This document shows positions 47,203 through 57,704 of a DNA stretch of 64,000 nucleotides, one piece after another; positions within the stretch are counted from its first letter, which is position 1, and each line of letters starts with the position of its first letter. The stretch is from Thiocystis violascens DSM 198 (lineage in GTDB: Bacteria; Pseudomonadota; Gammaproteobacteria; Chromatiales; Chromatiaceae), in assembly GCF_000227745.2 (NCBI RefSeq), contig NC_018012.1, forward strand, positions 3,031,501 through 3,095,500, written 5' to 3'. Both the position numbers and the translations under genes were made by a program. The notes beneath the pieces were generated by a model. The model saw only the letters and a list, made by a program, of their open reading frames with translations, made no database searches and was not told the DNA's origin.

Positions 47203-48396
47203 GAGGGTGTAGACAAAATCAAACCGTTGTGGTCAACCGCCGCAGCAGGATGCGCGCCTCCGCCAGCCAAACCCAGGTTTCGGAGACCGCTGGCAGACGG
47301 TCATGATGCATGATCAATCGACGGGCACGCTCATTCCACGCATGGGTGCGCTCGACAACCCAGCGCTTCGGCAGCGGAACGAAGCCGTCGGCGTTGGCGA
47401 TCACCACTCGGTCAGGCGCCCCGTCCACGTGCCAGGAGCCAACGCTTTTGTTGGCTGGATGGCGCACGACTTCCACGCGGATCGCGTGGGTCTGCTCGGT
47501 GGTTTGGGCAAATTGACCGGCGTAGGCGCTATCGACAAACAGCGTGTTGATCTGGGGGTACTTGGCGGCCGCGTCAGCGACGGCGCCCGAGGCGGCATCG
47601 CGGTCCTGAAGATTGGCCGCGACCACGCTCACCGCCAACACGAACCCCAAGGTATCGACCACCAGGCTGCGCTTGCGCCCCTTGACCTGCTTGCCCGCAT
47701 CAAAGCCGCTCGGTCCACCCTGCGGCGAGCCGCGGGTCGATTGCGCATCCAGCACCGCCGCCGTCGGCGCGATCTCACGCCCCTCGCGTTCGCGCCATTG
47801 CCCCCGCAGTCGATCATGCATCTGCTCAAACTTCCCAGCCGCACTCCAACGGCGAAACGTCTTGTAGACATTCTGCCAAGGCGCGAAATCGTGCGGCAGC
47901 ATCCGCCACGCGCACCCCGTGCGCACCACGTAGCAACACGCCTCCAGGATGCTCCGGCGCGACACGCGGGGCGGTTGACCCCGCCCGCCCGGCATCTCAA
48001 AGAGAGCGGCGACCAAGTCCCACTCCGCATCGGTCAGACAACTTGGGTAGCTTTGGTCGGGGTCGTGGCGACGATGCGCATCCGTATACCCATACCGACG
48101 CGGCGTTGCGCGCGCTTGCGCCTCGAGACCACTCTCGCCCCGGAGGCGCGTGACGCCCGCCTCCCGCAAGGACTTGCGAATCGTTGCTTCATGAGCCTCG
48201 ATTCCCGTCCGTGCCGCGAGTTCCCGGGCAATCTCTGACAGCGTGGAGGTCGGGCGATCCGTGACAATTTGACGCAATACCGCTTGCTCCGCCTCGTGAA
48301 TCTTGGGGGGACGACCAGCTTTCGACATCAGCGCACACCAGCTCAGTTGTAGACTGGTATACAAATAGCAGCTCAATTATTTTTGTCTACACCCTC
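47203..48396 (-). mobile_element. IS5-family insertion sequence (1194 bp), complete
   Basis: Perfect 16-bp terminal inverted repeats GAGGGTGTAGACAAAA at both ends, flanked by TAA (47200-47202 and 48397-48399), a 3-bp target duplication of the TNA form. One transposase gene. The right-hand TAA is also the first three bases of MITE copy 2, so the IS inserted at the MITE end. Confidence 0.92.
47219..48328 (-). CDS. IS5-family transposase with N-terminal helix-turn-helix extension
   Basis: 369 residues from the ATG at 48328. The C-terminal two-thirds is a standard IS5-family DDE transposase: [35 protein letters not shown], the first catalytic Asp in [14 protein letters not shown], the second in LFVDSAYAG, and the Glu in [15 protein letters not shown]. 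Ahead of this lie about 95 residues with [11 protein letters not shown] and a predicted helix-turn-helix, resembling the N-terminal DNA-binding part of IS630-type transposases rather than usual IS5 proteins. The reading frame is intact. Confidence 0.9.
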   Translation of the reverse strand: MSKAGRPPKIHEAEQAVLRQIVTDRPTSTLSEIARELAARTGIEAHEATIRKSLREAGVTRLRGESGLEAQARATPRRYGYTDAHRRHDPDQSYPSCLTDAEWDLVAALFEMPGGRGQPPRVSRRSILEACCYVVRTGCAWRMLPHDFAPWQNVYKTFRRWSAAGKFEQMHDRLRGQWREREGREIAPTAAVLDAQSTRGSPQGGPSGFDAGKQVKGRKRSLVVDTLGFVLAVSVVAANLQDRDAASGAVADAAAKYPQINTLFVDSAYAGQFAQTTEQTHAIRVEVVRHPANKSVGSWHVDGAPDRVVIANADGFVPLPKRWVVERTHAWNERARRLIMHHDRLPAVSETWVWLAEARILLRRLTTTV

Positions 48397-48603
48397 TAAG
48401 GAACTGTCCATTAACTGTTTCCCGATTTGAACTGTACTCTGTGCGTGGGGATCTGGAATCCGTTCGTGGTGAGTCCTGAGCCCGTCGAAGGGTCGAACCA
48501 TGAACGGATTCAAGGTCAACCTTGGAGTGCGATTTTCCGTTCATCCTTCGACAAGCTCAGGACGAACGGAAAATCGGGAAATCGTATGTGGACAGTTACT
48601 AAG
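48397..48603. mobile_element. MITE-like composite repeat, copy 2 (about 207 bp)
   Basis: Left end TAAGGAACTGTCCATTAACT, right end on the other strand CTTAGTAACTGTCCACATAC, both then TTTCCCGATTT. The body (AACTGTACTCTGTGC, CCGTTCGTGG palindrome, TTCCGTTCATCC palindrome) matches copy 1 read in reverse. It lacks one internal spacer relative to copy 1. Confidence 0.8.
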
Positions 48604-48654
48604 AAATGGGGGTCTCCGCGCGGCGGCGCAAGACGGAGCCCACTGGGAGCACCT

Positions 48655-48788
48655 CACTGCCATGAAGTTAAGCCGTTCGTGGTGAGGCCCTCGAACCATG
48701 AACGGCTTAACTTCATGGCAGTGTGGGAGCGCCTATGGGCGCCGACATGTTGTCGGCATCTGGGGTAGTCGACATTTTGTCGACTACC
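48655..48788. repeat. Cluster of three strong hairpins upstream of the ParA-like gene
   Basis: First, a perfect 24-bp-arm palindrome (48655-48723) beginning CACTGCCATGAAGTTAAGCC, with the CCGTTCGTGG unit at its centre. Second, GCCGACA-TGT-TGTCGGC (48741-48757). Third, GGTAGTCGACA-TTT-TGTCGACTACC (48764-48788), 11-bp arms with a 3-base loop. Relatives of the second hairpin occur near 52490 and 52745. Confidence 0.85.
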
Positions 48789-48932
48789 TTCGACTCAGTT
48801 CAGGGCAAGCCGCTCCTTGTGCCGAGCGAAACCGCAGGATCGCTCCAAGGAGCGGCGGATTTTCTTTGCGTCCCTGGTGCCTTTGCGGTTCAAATGCGCT
48901 GTGTCCGTTTATCCATCCAGACAGGTATCGCG

Positions 48933-49654
48933 ATGAGCAAGATCCACTTCGTCGGTGGCGAAAAAGGGGGCGTCGGCAAGTCCGTTCTGGCGCGGCTGCT
49001 GGCCCAATACCATATCGATCATGGGCTCCCCTTCGCGGCGTTCGACACCGATCGCTCCCACGGCGCCCTGCTGCGTTTCTACGCCGATTACAGTCGGCCC
49101 ATGGTCCTGGACGATTTCGAGAGCACGGATCAGCTCATGGAGGCGGCCCTGGAGACCGACCGGGATATCCTGGTCGATCTGGCGGCGCAGACCTCGCTGC
49201 CGCTGCATCGCTGGATCGATCAGAACGATTTTCTGTCGCTGGCGAACGAGGAACAGGTCCAGGTCGTCTTCTGGCATGTGCTTGACGATGGCGCCGATGC
49301 CATCGCCCTGCTCGATAATCTATTCGACCGCTATGGTCATGCCGTTGCCTATGTCGTGGTCAAAAATTACGGGCGCGGCAAGAATTTCTCCGCTTACGAG
49401 GCATCGCGGGCGCGGGAGACGGCCCAGGCGATGGGCGTCGCGGCGGTCGATCTGCCGGATCTGAACGCCGCCACCATGCGCAAGATCGATCACGGGAGCG
49501 CCAGTCTGTGGGCGGCCGCGCACACCAAGGAAACGGGTCTTGGCCTGATGGACCGCCAACGGGTCAAGGTCTGGAAAAACCGGGTCTATAAGCAGTTCGA
49601 TCAGGTCGCGGAGGGGCTGTTTACGCCTGCTCCTGCCACGGAAGCGCTCGACGG

Positions 49655-49661
<7 letters not shown>
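48933..49661 (+). CDS. ParA/MinD-like P-loop ATPase
   Basis: 242 residues from the ATG at 48933, with AGG eight bases upstream. Deviant Walker A GEKGGVGKS at residues 9-17, with the signature Lys of ParA/MinD ATPases, and DTDRSHGALL as the A' motif. No DNA-binding N-terminal domain. Such small ParA-like proteins position cargo or act as mobilisation-type proteins. Its last 7 bases overlap ppc, which suggests cotranscription. Cargo or partner unknown; no ParB or McdB-like gene is adjacent. Confidence 0.78.
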
Positions 49662-52459
<2,798 letters not shown>

Positions 52460-52556
52460 GGCGCCTGGGAGCGCCGGCAGCTTGTCGGCAGCAATTCTCA
52501 GTTTGTAGCTTGACCGTTTCGCCTTCTCTGTCCGGAAAGCAGGGATAAGGCTGCCT

Positions 52557-52684
52557 GAAGCCGTTCGTGGTGAGCTTGTCGAACCATGAACGGCTTCACG
52601 CTCAGAGGCTTAGGGTTTCCCGTTCATCCTTCGACCCTTCGACCCTTCGGCTCCGCTCAGGACTCAGGACGAACGGGAAACCCT
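52557..52684. repeat. Palindromic repeat pair (CCGTTCGTGG unit plus CGTTCATCCTTCGACC unit)
   Basis: First palindrome 52557-52597: GAAGCCGTTCGTGGT against ACCATGAACGGCTTC. Second 52611-52684: AGGGTTTCCCGTTCATCC against GGACGAACGGGAAACCCT. The same ordered pair, joined by a similar CGCTCAGRGGCTTAGG linker, occurs at 59328-59442. Confidence 0.82.
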
Positions 52685-53114
52685 TCACTGATCCTCTGAT
52701 TCCTATGGGTTTTTCGCTCCATCAGGTCATACTGAGAATTGCTGGCTTGTCGGCTCTGGTGCAGCCGATATCTTGTCGGTTGTGCTCGCGAAAGCGTGTT
52801 TTCTTCAATCCAAGTTCCTGTCGCAATTCGGCAAGGTGGGCGTCCACATCCTCGGGCGATTGCTCGGCCAACGTCCGATCCGGATCGGCCGCGATGTCAT
52901 GCCCTGCGAGGATCACCATTCAGCAGTCATAAGGAAAAATGAATACCTGACTCTTGAAAATTTTGCCGGTAGCGATTCCAGAAAGAACGGGGTTTTCCTT
53001 ATGGTTTGACTGGTTTTCCGTCATCGCTTAGTCTCCGGTGAGGCGACACGGATTGCGGAGGCCTTGGTGCAGAAACCCACCGGTGCCAAGCGTGGTCGTT
53101 GTGGAGATTAGGCG
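52685..53114. other. Accessory intergenic stretch with an 11-bp inverted repeat; no firm gene
   Basis: CATAAGGAAAA (52928-52938) is repeated inverted at 52993-53003, enclosing 54 bp, which looks like a very small element. A minus-strand frame 52722-52919 encodes 65 residues with a protein-like acidic/helical composition (SPEDVDAHLAELRQELGLKK) but no ribosome-binding site or recognised family; it may be a remnant. Confidence 0.4.
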
Positions 53115-53175
53115 GATTCTGTCTAGTACAGCAAACGCGGAATCTGTCTAGCGCCATAATTACAGATTCTGTCTA
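53115..53175. repeat. Three 11-bp direct repeats at exact 25-bp spacing upstream of the TIR gene
   Basis: GATTCTGTCTA at 53115, GAATCTGTCTA at 53140 and GATTCTGTCTA at 53165. The spacers are not conserved. The last copy ends 35 bp before the TIR ATG. They could be operator sites or the end of a lost insertion element. Confidence 0.8.
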
Positions 53176-53210
53176 ATTCACTACTTTAGGCCTGCGAAAC
53201 CACCATCACC

Positions 53211-54086
53211 ATGCTTCCAAGCGTCTTCCTGAGCCACAACCACGCCGATAAACCCTTTGTCCAACGCCTCGCCGCTGACTTGGACAATCAAGGGATTCCA
53301 TACTGGTTGGATGAAGCCGAAATCAAAATTGGCGAATCGCTGATCGAGAAGATTCGCGCCGGGATCGACAAAGTTGACTTCGTCGCAGTCGTGCTTTCGC
53401 CAAACTCCGTTGCCTCCCCGTGGGTTCAACGTGAGGTCGACGTCGCCATGAACCAGGAAATCATGGGGCGTCGAGTAAAGGTCTTGCCGTTGATGTACCG
53501 AACGTGCGATCTGCCAGGGTTCTTACTGGGGAAGCGCTACGCAGACTTTACCGAAGACAGTCGTTATCCAACTGCCCTCGAAGACCTAGTCCGAAGCATC
53601 GGCGTCGTCTTCAACAAGAACGCATACGCTCCGCCGGCCAGCGTCACAAATCTGGGTCAGGCACTGGACAAGGCGTGGAACAAAGCATTGCCGATGCTCT
53701 CACGCCCATTTCATCGCCCGTTCCAGTACATAGGCATGACTATTCAAGACGCAGCCCGCACCACTGGTGGAACTCCAAATGATGTCGGGAACATCATCCT
53801 TGATACGGATGAGTGCCACATGTGCCTCGAAACTGAAGGCAACTTCATCAGCTACGTGGACGTAGAACTCAAGAGAACTGCGCCCCATCGGCAAGATCAA
53901 GACTTTGATTCCGAAGTGGTTCTGGGAGCCTTAAGCATCAATCCCTCGGAACTGGAGTTGGTTCACAAGAAGACGCACTTCCACACGTACTACGACCACA
54001 AGAAGCGATTGAAGGTCAGCGTTTCCTGCCTTTATGACGGTGCGCCTCTTTCGGTCGGCTTCAGCAGTAAGTACTACGGCATGTAA
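53211..54086 (+). CDS. TIR-domain protein with unassigned C-terminal domain
   Basis: 291 residues. The N-terminal TIR domain (about 1-130) opens with VFLSHNHADKPFVQRLAADL and carries the putative NADase motif SPNSVASPWVQRE with W71 and catalytic-type E75. Residues about 150-291 form a second domain I cannot assign; it starts after PFQYIGMTIQDAAR, contains CHMC and is rich in beta strands. Codon use is less GC-rich than the flanking genes, suggesting transfer. Bacterial TIR proteins often act in phage defence by NAD depletion; no ThsA- or CBASS-type partner is adjacent. No clear Shine-Dalgarno is seen before the ATG. Confidence 0.82.
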   Translation: MLPSVFLSHNHADKPFVQRLAADLDNQGIPYWLDEAEIKIGESLIEKIRAGIDKVDFVAVVLSPNSVASPWVQREVDVAMNQEIMGRRVKVLPLMYRTCDLPGFLLGKRYADFTEDSRYPTALEDLVRSIGVVFNKNAYAPPASVTNLGQALDKAWNKALPMLSRPFHRPFQYIGMTIQDAARTTGGTPNDVGNIILDTDECHMCLETEGNFISYVDVELKRTAPHRQDQDFDSEVVLGALSINPSELELVHKKTHFHTYYDHKKRLKVSVSCLYDGAPLSVGFSSKYYGM

Positions 54087-54103
54087 GCTCCGCGCGAAAA
54101 CGC

Positions 54104-54279
54104 GAAAAGGGTAGAGTAGAGAGCAGGTCGCCCATCGCGGTAGCCATGGCTTATCTGTTACCGCGCCTTTCGTTTCGCGGTGCCTAAATAGCCAGGACAT
54201 GGCTGTGACTCCCAGCCCTCCCTCATCAAACCGTGCATGCGGTTCTCCCGCACACGGCTTTCCGATGTTCTTCACACCA
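54104..54279 (-). repeat. Orphan group II intron 3' end (176-bp direct repeat, copy 1)
   Basis: Appears identical to 54822-54997, the 3' end of the intron described below. It contains domain V-like sequence (minus strand AAGCCGTGTGCGGGAGAACC and onward) and the domain VI region. No reverse transcriptase is attached. It starts 17 bp after the TIR gene stop. Confidence 0.85.
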
Positions 54280-54292
54280 AGGCACGATAAAT

Positions 54293-54366
54293 GGGGACAG
54301 ATTTATTATGACCATAAATGGGGACAGATTTATTATTTGCAGACTGCAAGAAATAAATCCGTCCCC
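54293..54366. repeat. GGGGACAGATTTATT repeat cluster
   Basis: Two direct copies of GGGGACAGATTTATT (54293 and 54320) and an inverted, slightly changed copy AATAAATCCGTCCCC (54352-54366). A related stretch flanks the other side of the intron at about 56817-56862. This unit resembles REP-type sequences mobilised by tyrosine (Y1) transposases, none of which is present here. Confidence 0.7.
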
Positions 54367-54441
54367 TTTTTTGTGAATCGCGTGACCTTGTCCGTCTCGT
54401 GCTAACCTATGCCGTAACCTATGCCCAGTCGATCAGAACTC

Positions 54442-54675
54442 ATGAACGCACCCCGCCGCGCCACCCTCTTCACCAATGGCAGCAATCAAGCGATTCGCAT
54501 CCCGCGGGACTTCGAACTGCCCGGCAAGGAAGCACTGATTCGCAAGGAAGGCGACCGCCTCATCATCGAGCCAGTGCCGCCGCCGAGACTGCTCGCGGTG
54601 CTGGCGACCCTCGACCCCATCGACGACACCTTCCCGGACATCCACGACCCGGCGCCGGAGCCGGTCGATCTCTAG
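54442..54675 (+). CDS. vapB: VapB-type antitoxin (AbrB/SpoVT fold)
   Basis: 77 residues from the ATG at 54442. The AbrB-like N-terminus RATLFTNGSNQAIRIPRDFEL region is typical of VapB partners of PIN toxins. The acidic C-terminal tail would wrap the toxin. It is followed after 12 bp by a truncated vapC, so it may now be unpaired. Confidence 0.85.
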   Translation: MNAPRRATLFTNGSNQAIRIPRDFELPGKEALIRKEGDRLIIEPVPPPRLLAVLATLDPIDDTFPDIHDPAPEPVDL

Positions 54676-54687
54676 CGGCTCCCCGCG

Positions 54688-54837
54688 ATGCCCAAGCCCG
54701 CCTATCTGCTCGATACCAACATCGTCTCCGATCTCGTGCGTCGGCCCGCAGGGCGCATCCGCGACTGTATCGCCGCGCGCGGCGGGGAAAAGGGGACGGC
54801 GGGGAAAAGGGGACAGGGGGGGAAAAGGGTAGAGTAG
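54688..54837 (+). pseudogene. vapC: vapC toxin gene truncated after about 32 codons
   Basis: Starts MPKPAYLLDTNIVSDLVRR, the N-terminus of a PIN-domain VapC including the first metal-binding Asp (D9). After about residue 32 the frame enters GGGGAAAAGGGGAC repeats and then the intron 3' end, and stops at 54837. The remaining acidic residues of the PIN active site are missing and no continuation is found beyond the intron at 56.8 kb. Confidence 0.85.
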
Positions 54838-56805
54838 AGAGCAGGTCGCCCATCGCGGTAGCCATGGCTTATCTGTTACCGCGCCTTTCGTTTCGCGGTG
54901 CCTAAATAGCCAGGACATGGCTGTGACTCCCAGCCCTCCCTCATCAAACCGTGCATGCGGTTCTCCCGCACACGGCTTTCCGATGTTCTTCACACCATGG
55001 CATGCGCTGTCTTCCAGCCGGGACCTTTCGGGAGTGGGTGCAGTCCATGGCGGTCATAGAGGTCGCGAGACGGGAATTTGGCGTAACCCGCTTTCCAGTT
55101 CTTGACCTTGTGTCGCTTGCGCAAGTGGATTCGCAGCCGCTGTTCGGCGTGGTTCCGGACCTTACTCATCGCCAGACTGGAATTGCGGAAATGGAAGTAG
55201 CCCGCCCAGCCACGCAGGCTGCGGTTGACACTCCCCACCACATCGTCGAGCGGGATACAGGTCAGTTCCCGGCGTGTGAGGTCCGTCACTTTCGCCGTGA
55301 TTTTAGCCACAGCTTTGTCCGACGGGCGCACGTTCGGGTACCATTTGCCGGTCTTGGCGCCTTGGCTCATCTGGAGCGTGAAGCCCAGAAAGTGAAAGCC
55401 GGTTTCCTTGGCGTCCACGACGTGGGTCTTGGTCTCATTGAGCGTCAGACCCAGTCGATCCGTGACGTGGCGCACCACCTTCAGCGGTTCTTCCACACCC
55501 TGCTTGCAGAGCACGACAAAATCATCCGCATAGCGGACGATGTGCGCCCCCAGTTTGTCTTTCAGCCGATGTCGGTCCCAAATACGATCGAGCAGATGCA
55601 GGTAGAGATTCGACAACAGCGGAGAGATGACACCGCCTTGCGGCGTCCCAACCCGGTTGGCTTTTCCTCCGCCCACCGTCCTACGTTTTCCTTGATCGTC
55701 CACGCCGATGATGGGTGCCTTCAGCCATTGCTTCAGAAGCGCTAGGATGGCTCCGTCGGTCATGCGTTCGGCCACCACGGTCATTAAGTTGGCATGGGGG
55801 ATGGTGTCGAAGTAGCTCGACAAATCAGCGTCAATCACGTGGGTGTGACCGGCCCAGAGTGCGTTGGCAATATCGTCGATCGCATCGTGTGCCGAGCGTT
55901 GGGGTCGAAACCCGTAGGAGTGCGGCGTAAAGTCCGCCTCGAAGATCGGCTCGATCACCAGCTTGACGGCCATTTGCACCACCCGGTCGCGGATGGTGGG
56001 TATCCCCAGCGGCCGTTCGCGGCCATCCCCTTTGGGGATCATCGCACGCCGTACCGGTTGGGCGCGGTAGCGTTTCTCGCGCAGTTCCTCTGCGAGGCCC
56101 TTCAGAAACCCTTCTACCCCTTCGCCTTGCTCGATGGCCTCGAAGCTGACCCCATCACTACCGGGGCTGCCTCCATTTGACCGGACAAGATTCCAGGCGT
56201 GACGGAGGATGTCTTCCCGGTACACCTTGTCATAGAGCGCGTAGAAGCGGTAGGCCGGTTCTTGCTTGGCCTTGGTGTAGAGCTTCCTCTGGAGTGTCCT
56301 GATCGTCTCCGGGGTTGTTAGCGACATGGCAATCCCCTGATCCTCCACTCTTCGGTTGCGTGAACAAAGTAGGGTTCCTTCCCTCGACCAAGGGTTGTGT
56401 TGTCCCTCAGTCTCAAGCGGTACCATGAACCCCTCCGACTTCCGCGACAGGCGGCGACGATTTCGTTGCCTTATACGCCGACGTGGGTGGCCTCTCTCCA
56501 CCTCCCGCCACGGATCTCCAGCACTGGACAGATCAATCTTCAAGAACATGCCGCCCCTGCTACCCCGAGAGACGATGACCATCACTTCCGTTCTTCCAAT
56601 GGCCACCCAACGGCCTTCCCCTTCTGTCCACAGGGTCGGCGTCTCCAACCTAATATTACGAGGCTACCTCTAGGTTCACTTGCGTTACGGCCTGCTCTTT
56701 TGCTGGGAGGAAACTCACGACCCCTTGTTACCAAGACGCCGCTTCCTCATGCTACCGAGGGGTACGGACAACTCCCCGGACGGGACTTTAACCCGCTAGA
56801 CTGAC
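54829..56805 (-). mobile_element. Group II intron with reverse transcriptase; 5' end unresolved
   Basis: On the minus strand, domain I-like sequence (GCGGGTTAAAGTCCCGTCC region near 56790, GAGGAAGCGGCGTC) precedes an intact maturase gene, followed by domain V at about 54944-54982 and a domain VI-like hairpin ending CTACTCTAC near 54829. No GTGYG 5' end is recognised; the sequence meets the GGACAGATTTATT unit at about 56817, so the 5' end is probably lost. It lies in the broken vapC. Confidence 0.8.
54990..56327 (-). CDS. ltrA: Group II intron reverse transcriptase/maturase
   Basis: 445 residues from the ATG at 56327 (MSLTTPETIRTLQRKL); the longer open frame to 56648 is intron RNA. Reverse transcriptase motifs are intact: RPLGIPTIRDRVVQ, DADLSSYFDTIPH, GTPQGGVISPLLSNL and the catalytic YADDFVVL. 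A maturase (X) domain follows. No clear HNH endonuclease at the C-terminus, so mobility would not depend on second-strand cutting by this protein. Confidence 0.93.
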   Translation of the reverse strand: MSLTTPETIRTLQRKLYTKAKQEPAYRFYALYDKVYREDILRHAWNLVRSNGGSPGSDGVSFEAIEQGEGVEGFLKGLAEELREKRYRAQPVRRAMIPKGDGRERPLGIPTIRDRVVQMAVKLVIEPIFEADFTPHSYGFRPQRSAHDAIDDIANALWAGHTHVIDADLSSYFDTIPHANLMTVVAERMTDGAILALLKQWLKAPIIGVDDQGKRRTVGGGKANRVGTPQGGVISPLLSNLYLHLLDRIWDRHRLKDKLGAHIVRYADDFVVLCKQGVEEPLKVVRHVTDRLGLTLNETKTHVVDAKETGFHFLGFTLQMSQGAKTGKWYPNVRPSDKAVAKITAKVTDLTRRELTCIPLDDVVGSVNRSLRGWAGYFHFRNSSLAMSKVRNHAEQRLRIHLRKRHKVKNWKAGYAKFPSRDLYDRHGLHPLPKGPGWKTAHAMV

Positions 56806-56978
56806 TGTTGTTACTGCGAACGGACAGATTTATTTTTTCCAGATCATAATTAAAGGGGACTGGGTCGAATTGTTTTCTGAGCACTGAACGAAGCTGTATA
56901 AATCTCCTAACGATGTGCTTCAGCCGAGCATGGCGTTAAGCCAAGAAACTCTGACTTCTCAAACATGGGTCAAGAAAT

Positions 56979-57191
56979 ATGAAAGCCGAATTCACTGCTA
57001 TTGTGAAAAAGGATGGCGACTGGTGGCTGGGTTGGGTTGAAGAGATTCCCGGCGCTAATGCACAAGAAAAGACGAAAGAAGAATTATTGGTCAGCTTAAA
57101 AGACGCCGTTATTGACATTTTAGAACTAAGAGCAGAGGAGTCTCGCAGACTGGCGGAAAGGGATTTTGAGGAAGTTCCATTAGCTATATGA
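56979..57191 (+). CDS. hicB: HicB-like antitoxin
   Basis: 70 residues with the degenerate RNase H-like HicB fold: FTAIVKKDGDWWLGWVEEIPG and EELLVSLKDAVIDILELR. Low GC compared with flanking genes, pointing to recent acquisition. The stop overlaps the toxin start in ATGA. The order antitoxin-toxin is the reverse of the classic hicAB but is seen in many genomes. Confidence 0.88.
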   Translation: MKAEFTAIVKKDGDWWLGWVEEIPGANAQEKTKEELLVSLKDAVIDILELRAEESRRLAERDFEEVPLAI

Positions 57192-57373
57192 AAAGAAGCA
57201 AGCTTATTCAGCATTTAACAAAAAACGGATGTGTTTTGTTAAGGGAAGGCAGCAGACACGCGATTTGGAAAAACCCAAGTAATGGTGAACTGACAGCAGT
57301 TCCACGCCATAGTGAGATCAAAGATCTTATGGCGCACAAAATTTGTAAAGATCTGAAGATTCAATTGCCTTAA
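57188..57373 (+). CDS. hicA: HicA-like mRNA interferase toxin
   Basis: 61 residues with a dsRBD-like fold. The catalytic His is in GSRHAIWKNP (commonly GSSHH), and VPRHSEIKDLMAHKICKDL is the family C-terminus. It cleaves mRNA when the antitoxin is degraded. Intact and overlapping hicB by 4 bp. Confidence 0.88.
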   Translation: MKRSKLIQHLTKNGCVLLREGSRHAIWKNPSNGELTAVPRHSEIKDLMAHKICKDLKIQLP

Positions 57374-57456
57374 TCGGCAAACAAGCACCTCAAACCGAGT
57401 CCGTATTGCGCCGTCGAGCTTGTCGTTTTGTATTTTGCATTATCATTAGGTGCAGC

Positions 57457-57552
57457 CAGGTAGCCAGGTAGCCAGGTAGCCAGGTAGCCAGGTAGCCAGG
57501 TAGCCAGGTAGCCAGGTAGCCAGGTAGCCAGGTAGCCAGGTAGCCAGGTAGC
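57457..57552. repeat. Perfect 8-bp tandem repeat, 12 copies of CAGGTAGC
   Basis: Twelve uninterrupted copies over 96 bp, 153 bp upstream of the MFS gene start. On the minus strand it would read as TWLPGYLA units in a shadow frame, not a real protein. Likely to vary in copy number between isolates by slippage. Confidence 0.95.
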
Positions 57553-57704
57553 GTATCTTTTATCTGTACGTCCAAGGAATCGCCTTCCAAGCGGTATCCT
57601 GTCGGTCCTGCGGAGGCCGGCATCCCATCAGCCGCGTCAGCGCGGCAAACGACGCCCATCGACCATCGCCAACACGCCCAGACCATCCCGAGATCACACA
57701 CGAC

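Noticed and set aside
48723..48932. N-terminal extension of the ParA-like frame
   Set aside because: It runs through the hairpin cluster; the ATG at 48933 has a ribosome-binding site and places the Walker motif correctly.
52722..52919. 65-codon leftward frame with protein-like composition
   Set aside because: No ribosome-binding site, no recognised family, in a repeat-rich region; kept only as a possible remnant.
57457..57552. Possible CRISPR array
   Set aside because: The repeat unit is 8 bp with no spacers, and no cas gene is nearby.
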